From Vibrio chagasii (GTDB lineage Bacteria > Pseudomonadota > Gammaproteobacteria > Enterobacterales > Vibrionaceae): DNA of 64,000 nt. This document shows, piece after piece, positions 59,362-64,000 of the stretch. The stretch lies in NCBI RefSeq assembly GCF_002954585.1, contig NZ_MSCI01000002.1, positions 1,838,089 through 1,902,088 of the forward strand, given 5' to 3'. The position numbers and the translations under genes were made by a program. The first letter of the stretch is position 1. Every line of letters begins with the position of its first letter. The notes beneath the pieces were generated by a model. It did not search any database and was not told where the DNA came from. It saw only the letters and a list, made by a program, of their open reading frames with translations.

Positions 59362-60834
59362 ATGCTGTGGCTGTATCTGCACTTTCCATCTCTGCAGTTG
59401 GATACCTTGTTTAACTCAAGTGAATCGGGCTCAAACAAAGAATCACATGAGCAACCCATTATCATCGTGGATGAAAAAGATCATCGTGTGCTACAAGCTA
59501 ATCAAGCCGCACTGGAATCAGGTATCACACTGGGCATGGGACTAGGGTCAGCGGCGGCGCTTTGCCATCACTTACATGTTCACCCTTACAGCATTGAACT
59601 TGAGAAAAACAAACTGAAAGAGATAGCTCAATGGGCCTATCTGGTGACTTCCGATATGACCCTATTGCCACCCAATGGCTTATTGATTAAAGCTTCTAAC
59701 ATGCTATCGCTTTACGATGGGCTGGATAACTACTGGCATGAACTCAAAAGCCATATTGAAACCCTTAACATTAAGTTCCGTTTTGCCACGGGTTACTCAC
59801 CGCTTTCTGCAATCCTTTTAGGTAAGCAAGCGATCAATCAAGTAACAGACAATGTTCAACAGATGAAAATTTGGGTTAACCAACAAGCATTGAGTTCTAG
59901 TGAGTTGCCACCTAAGCAAGTTGAGCGCTTGAATCGTGTCGGTATTAATATCGTTGAAGAGCTATTGAAATTGCCTTTACAAGAGGTCGCACGTCGCTTT
60001 GATATCGACTTAGTCAATTATGTTGGTCGTCTGAATGGGCAGTTCAAACATCCTATTGATTTCTATCATCCTCCAGAAAGCTTCCAGCAATATCTGGAGC
60101 TGTTGTTTGATATAGAGAACATTCTATTTATCGAAAAGCCACTGCTGAAATTATTGAATCAACTGGAATGCTTTTTGAAGCTACGTGACAGAGTCGCGTT
60201 TGAGCTAAAACTAACTCTGCATCTCAGGGATAAAGACGACCACCATGTCTCTTTCTATTCAGCACAGGGCGACTACCTTGCTGAAAAGTGGGCTAACCTT
60301 ACCCATCTCACCTTAGAGTCACTCAAGCTCACAGCTCCCGTTCAAGGGCTTACTCTCTCGTTAGCTCGTCATGGAGAACCTCAAATGGCCTACCATGATC
60401 TTTTTGATGGCAATACCGGAACGCTTGCTGCGTTAGATCTACTGTCACTGTTACAGGCAAAGCTCGGACAGGCATGCATTCAAACACCGAAAATACAGCA
60501 GGATCCTAGGCCAGAAAAAGCCAATCGCTACTCGCTTCCAACCCTGAATAAAACCGTAGCAAAGAAACAAGCCAACGTTGAGGTTGTGGAACAAACGGCG
60601 CCAACTCTCAACATAAACCAGCAGCGCCTCAGGCCCAGTATTTTGCTGCCGGAGCCAGAAGCCTTAACCGAGAATGTCACCTTATCTCAGGGACCTGAAC
60701 GGATTGTTTCTGGATGGTGGGATGGCGAGAAAATTATTCGTGACTACTTTATTGCTCACAGTGAAAACGGTCGATGGTTATGGGTATTTAGAACACCAGA
60801 CAAACAGTGGTTCTTACACGGCTTATTCAGCTAA
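59362..60834 (+). CDS. imuB: ImuB, Y-family polymerase-like adaptor
   Basis: ImuB looks like a Y-family DNA polymerase but lacks catalytic acids and serves as hub between ImuA, DnaE2 and the sliding clamp. The 490 residues start MLWLYLHFPSLQLD, where active polymerases have a D-x-D-like motif that is absent here. The thumb/little-finger region (GINIVEELLKLPLQEVARRF) resembles that of Y-family proteins, and the C-terminus (WDGEKIIRDYFIAHSENGRW) is typical of ImuB. Its spacing from imuA and dnaE2 indicates one operon. Confidence 0.9.
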   Translation: MLWLYLHFPSLQLDTLFNSSESGSNKESHEQPIIIVDEKDHRVLQANQAALESGITLGMGLGSAAALCHHLHVHPYSIELEKNKLKEIAQWAYLVTSDMTLLPPNGLLIKASNMLSLYDGLDNYWHELKSHIETLNIKFRFATGYSPLSAILLGKQAINQVTDNVQQMKIWVNQQALSSSELPPKQVERLNRVGINIVEELLKLPLQEVARRFDIDLVNYVGRLNGQFKHPIDFYHPPESFQQYLELLFDIENILFIEKPLLKLLNQLECFLKLRDRVAFELKLTLHLRDKDDHHVSFYSAQGDYLAEKWANLTHLTLESLKLTAPVQGLTLSLARHGEPQMAYHDLFDGNTGTLAALDLLSLLQAKLGQACIQTPKIQQDPRPEKANRYSLPTLNKTVAKKQANVEVVEQTAPTLNINQQRLRPSILLPEPEALTENVTLSQGPERIVSGWWDGEKIIRDYFIAHSENGRWLWVFRTPDKQWFLHGLFS

Positions 60835-60949
60835 TCAACACTTATTCATCTAACCAATAAAGAGTTGAATCGCCAACCCGCAACATTGACTCAATTTAAA
60901 CGCTCCTTTTCAATCATGTTTACTCACACTGATTAAGTGAGATTACGTT

Positions 60950-63900
60950 ATGTCTCAGCAATACTCAGAGCTTTTCTGCCAAAGTAATTACTCCTTTCTT
61001 GAGGGAGCTTCACACGCAGAAGAGCTGGTTTTACAGGCCGACTTTTTACGTTACAAAGCACTCGCGGTCACCGACGAGTGCTCGGTCGCAGGTATCGTTA
61101 AGGTTCACTCTGCAATCAAGCAACACAAACTGTCGCTCAAGCAGATTGTCGGGAGCATGTTTTGGCTAAATGAAGAGTGCCAAGTGGTTTTGCTGTGCCC
61201 AAATAGGAAGGCCTATGCTGAGCTGTGCCGTATTATTACTAACGCGAGACGCCGTAGCAGCAAAGGACATTATCAGCTCTCTGAGTGGGATATCATGTCG
61301 GCTAAGCACTGTTTCATTCTGTGGCTTCCTCAACAAAAATCTGAAGATACTCATTGGGGACAATGGCTTTCTCAACATCACTCAGGTCGATTGTGGATTG
61401 GTTTACAACGACACCTAAAACAGACCGATCAACAGTACATCGATTACTGTGTGGAACTATCACATCACCATCACCTGCCAATGACGGCTTGCGGCGGTGT
61501 GTTAATGCACAATGCTAACCGTCTGCCCTTACAGCACTCACTCACTGCGATTAAATACCAAAAGCCCATTACCGAAGTAGGCAGTCACTTACTGGCGAAT
61601 GCCGAGCGCTGTTTGCGAAGCATCAATAAGCTCTCTCGTATCTTTAAAACAGAGTGGCTAGAAGAGAGTAATCGTATTGCTGAACTGTGTGACTTTGATT
61701 TGGATAGCTTGCGATACGAGTACCCAAATGAGCTGATCCCTCAAGGTGAAACTCCCATGAGTTATCTGCGCATGTTGGTCGAGAAAGGCAAACAGGCTCG
61801 CTTCCCACAAGGTGTGCCTAGTGACATTCAACAGATCATCGATAAAGAGCTAGGGCTTATTGACGAGCTCGACTATCCTTTCTTCTTCCTGACGATCCAC
61901 GACATCGTCATGTTCGCCAAAAGCCAAGGCATTCTTTATCAAGGTCGAGGTTCGGCGGCCAATTCAGTGGTTTGTTACTGCCTAGAGATCACCTCTGTCG
62001 ACCCAAGGCAGATCTCAGTGCTGTTCGAACGCTTCATCAGTAAAGAGCGTGATGAGCCGCCCGATATTGATGTCGACTTTGAGCATGAACGCCGCGAAGA
62101 AATCATCCAGTACATCTATAAAAAGTATGGCCGAGAACGTGCTGCGCTTGCTGCTACGGTCATTTCTTATCGCTTCAAAAGTGCAGTAAGGGATGTAGGT
62201 AAAGCCTTGGGGCTACAGGAGACCCAGCTTGATTACTTCATTAAGAACACCAACCGCAGACATAAAAGCCTAGGTTGGCAGGCTCAACTCACGCTATTAG
62301 GGCTACAGCCTGACTCTTTAAAAGGCCAGCAGTTTATACATTTGGTTAATGAAATCATCGGTTTCCCACGTCACCTATCCCAACATGTGGGCGGCTTCGT
62401 GATCTCTTCTGGTCCCTTGTATGAATTGGTACCTGTCGAAAACGCAGCAATGCACGATCGCACTATTATTCAATGGGACAAGGATGATCTTGAAACTCTG
62501 GGACTGCTTAAAGTTGATGTGCTTGCTCTTGGTATGCTGTCTGCAATTCGAAAGTGTTTCGATCTGATCAAGCGTATTCATGGCCGCTCGTTAACGATCG
62601 CAGAGATCACTCGCCTTAAAGATGATCCTCAGGTGTATGGCATGATTCAGCGAGCAGACACCGTTGGCATATTCCAAATTGAGTCACGAGCACAAATGAG
62701 CATGCTGCCAAGGCTCAAACCAAGGACGTACTACGACTTAGTGATTCAAATCGCTATCGTACGTCCAGGTCCGATTCAAGGTGACATGGTGCACCCTTAT
62801 CTCAAGCGTCGTGATGGTATTGAGCCAATCAGCTATCCCTCGAAAGAGGTTGAATCCGTCCTATCACGCACTATGGGAGTACCTATATTCCAAGAGCAAG
62901 TGATAAAACTCGCTATGGTCGCCGCAGGGTTTACAGGTGGTGAGGCGGATCAGCTCAGACGCGCGATGGCCGCTTGGAAGAAAAACGGCAACGTATTTAA
63001 ATTTAAAAACAAGCTCATTGAAGGCATGCAGAAGCGAGGCTATGACATTGAGTTTGCCGAGCAAATCTTTAAACAGATATGTGGCTTTGGTGAATACGGC
63101 TTCCCGGAAAGTCACTCCGCTTCGTTTGCAGTACTCGCGTATTGTTCAGCTTGGTTAAAGTGCTATTACCCAGAGTGCTTCTACGCCTCCTTACTGAATA
63201 GTCAACCTATGGGGTTCTATAGCCCCTCGCAATTGGTACAAGATGCTCAGCGACATAATGTGGCGATACTTCCTGTATGCGTGAATGCCTCTCAAGACAA
63301 CCACACTGTTGTCTCTCAGCAAAATGGTTTAGCCATACGTTTAGGGATGAGACAAATCAAAGGCTTGAGTGAGCATGGTATTCAGAGTGTACTCGCTAAC
63401 CGGCCGCATTCGGGTTATCGCCACCCTAGCCAGGTAAAACAGTTATCAATCAACAAGAAAGACATTGAGCTACTTGCCTCAGCAAATGCGCTTCACAACG
63501 TTTCAGGTGACCGCTTTCAAACTCGCTGGGCGATAATGGACTCGGCCTCTGACCTACCCTTGTTCAGCCAAATCGATGACAGCTTTGAAAAAGGTCATGA
63601 CGAACAAGGATTGCAACAACCCAGCGAGATGCAGGATTTACTTGAGGATTTCACCAGTGTTGGGATCTCCTTGAATAAACACCCCATCACGTTACTGGAA
63701 GAAGCCAACCGATTAGGTCGCTTCACTCATATGAAAGACTTAAAACAACAACGACACAAGTCCATGGTCACCGTTGTTGGTCTTGTCACTGGCAAGCAAT
63801 CACCCGGAACCGCAGCTGGCGTCACCTTTGTCACACTGGAAGATAATACGGGCAATATTAACGTGGTGGTTTGGGGAGCAACAGCGCGCGCTCAACAGCA

Positions 63901-64000
63901 AGCGTATCTCACAGCTAAGGCGTTAAAGGTGCAAGGCATCCTAGAAAAAGAAGGTGAAGTGGTACATGTGATTGCAGGGAAGCTTATCGACATTACCGAT
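60950..64000 (+). CDS. dnaE2: Error-prone DNA polymerase DnaE2 (ImuC), partial
   Basis: DnaE2 is the C-family polymerase responsible for damage-induced mutagenesis with ImuA and ImuB. The window holds the first 1017 codons without a stop, so only the very end is missing. The PHP domain starts SNYSFLEGASHAEEL, and the polymerase core has GRGSAANSVVCYCL and PDIDVDFEHERREEI with two of the catalytic aspartates. Further on are the fingers (RPGPIQGDMVHPY) and the OB fold near 63800-63900 (VTFVTLEDNTGNINVVVW). AAGTGAG precedes the ATG at 60950. Confidence 0.95.
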   Translation, partial: MSQQYSELFCQSNYSFLEGASHAEELVLQADFLRYKALAVTDECSVAGIVKVHSAIKQHKLSLKQIVGSMFWLNEECQVVLLCPNRKAYAELCRIITNARRRSSKGHYQLSEWDIMSAKHCFILWLPQQKSEDTHWGQWLSQHHSGRLWIGLQRHLKQTDQQYIDYCVELSHHHHLPMTACGGVLMHNANRLPLQHSLTAIKYQKPITEVGSHLLANAERCLRSINKLSRIFKTEWLEESNRIAELCDFDLDSLRYEYPNELIPQGETPMSYLRMLVEKGKQARFPQGVPSDIQQIIDKELGLIDELDYPFFFLTIHDIVMFAKSQGILYQGRGSAANSVVCYCLEITSVDPRQISVLFERFISKERDEPPDIDVDFEHERREEIIQYIYKKYGRERAALAATVISYRFKSAVRDVGKALGLQETQLDYFIKNTNRRHKSLGWQAQLTLLGLQPDSLKGQQFIHLVNEIIGFPRHLSQHVGGFVISSGPLYELVPVENAAMHDRTIIQWDKDDLETLGLLKVDVLALGMLSAIRKCFDLIKRIHGRSLTIAEITRLKDDPQVYGMIQRADTVGIFQIESRAQMSMLPRLKPRTYYDLVIQIAIVRPGPIQGDMVHPYLKRRDGIEPISYPSKEVESVLSRTMGVPIFQEQVIKLAMVAAGFTGGEADQLRRAMAAWKKNGNVFKFKNKLIEGMQKRGYDIEFAEQIFKQICGFGEYGFPESHSASFAVLAYCSAWLKCYYPECFYASLLNSQPMGFYSPSQLVQDAQRHNVAILPVCVNASQDNHTVVSQQNGLAIRLGMRQIKGLSEHGIQSVLANRPHSGYRHPSQVKQLSINKKDIELLASANALHNVSGDRFQTRWAIMDSASDLPLFSQIDDSFEKGHDEQGLQQPSEMQDLLEDFTSVGISLNKHPITLLEEANRLGRFTHMKDLKQQRHKSMVTVVGLVTGKQSPGTAAGVTFVTLEDNTGNINVVVWGATARAQQQAYLTAKALKVQGILEKEGEVVHVIAGKLIDITD

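Overview
The window is about 64 kb of gammaproteobacterial chromosome. Protein sequences and gene neighbourhoods point to a marine Vibrio, most likely Splendidus-like. The clues are a monomeric isocitrate dehydrogenase, a DUF3360 membrane protein beside pflB, an LpxR-type deacylase inside the pfl locus, MipA/OmpV and Vibrio-type porin genes. The species call is inference. No rRNA, tRNA or CRISPR array was seen.

Bases 1-29,100 are ordinary core genome: glgC (partial), topA-yciN, aroA, a glycine-zipper protein, aat-bpt-infA, clpA-clpS, cspD, icd, rluE, a YccT-family protein, a porin, dinG, a TSUP transporter, priC-ybaM, roxA, a chemoreceptor, emrD and a lipoprotein form of oligopeptidase B. A nine-copy heptanucleotide repeat begins inside the 3' end of ybaM.

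Bases 29,113-37,378 are the accessory part. An island of about 8.2 kb lies between the oligopeptidase gene and xthA. It is bounded by direct repeats that share a 22-bp identical core, each with inverted arms around a 6-bp spacer. Just inside the right repeat is a broken P2-type integrase, fused by deletion to a repressor-like fragment, and a decayed phage gene lies further inside. The cargo is a secreted carbohydrate-binding protein, a large OafA-type membrane acyltransferase with an SGNH domain, and a translationally coupled lipoprotein plus secreted alpha/beta hydrolase. A pentanucleotide repeat of nearly seven copies sits in the promoter or leader of the acyltransferase, making it a strong phase-variation candidate. 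Two copies of a structured repeat of about 127 bp flank the acyltransferase in direct orientation, and a weak third copy may precede the carbohydrate-binding gene. This cassette-like layout is the best candidate for something undescribed.

Bases 37,400-64,000 return to core genome: xthA, a basic amino acid ABC operon in artPIQM order, and an anaerobic pyruvate-formate lyase locus (DUF3360 protein, pflB, lpxR-like, pflA) with FNR-like sites and a large palindrome in the pflB leader. These are followed by yfbU, two outer-membrane barrel genes, the prkA-yeaH-spoVR stress operon, sohB and yciK facing each other, and an SOS mutagenesis cassette imuA-imuB-dnaE2 under a clear LexA box. dnaE2 runs off the window end.
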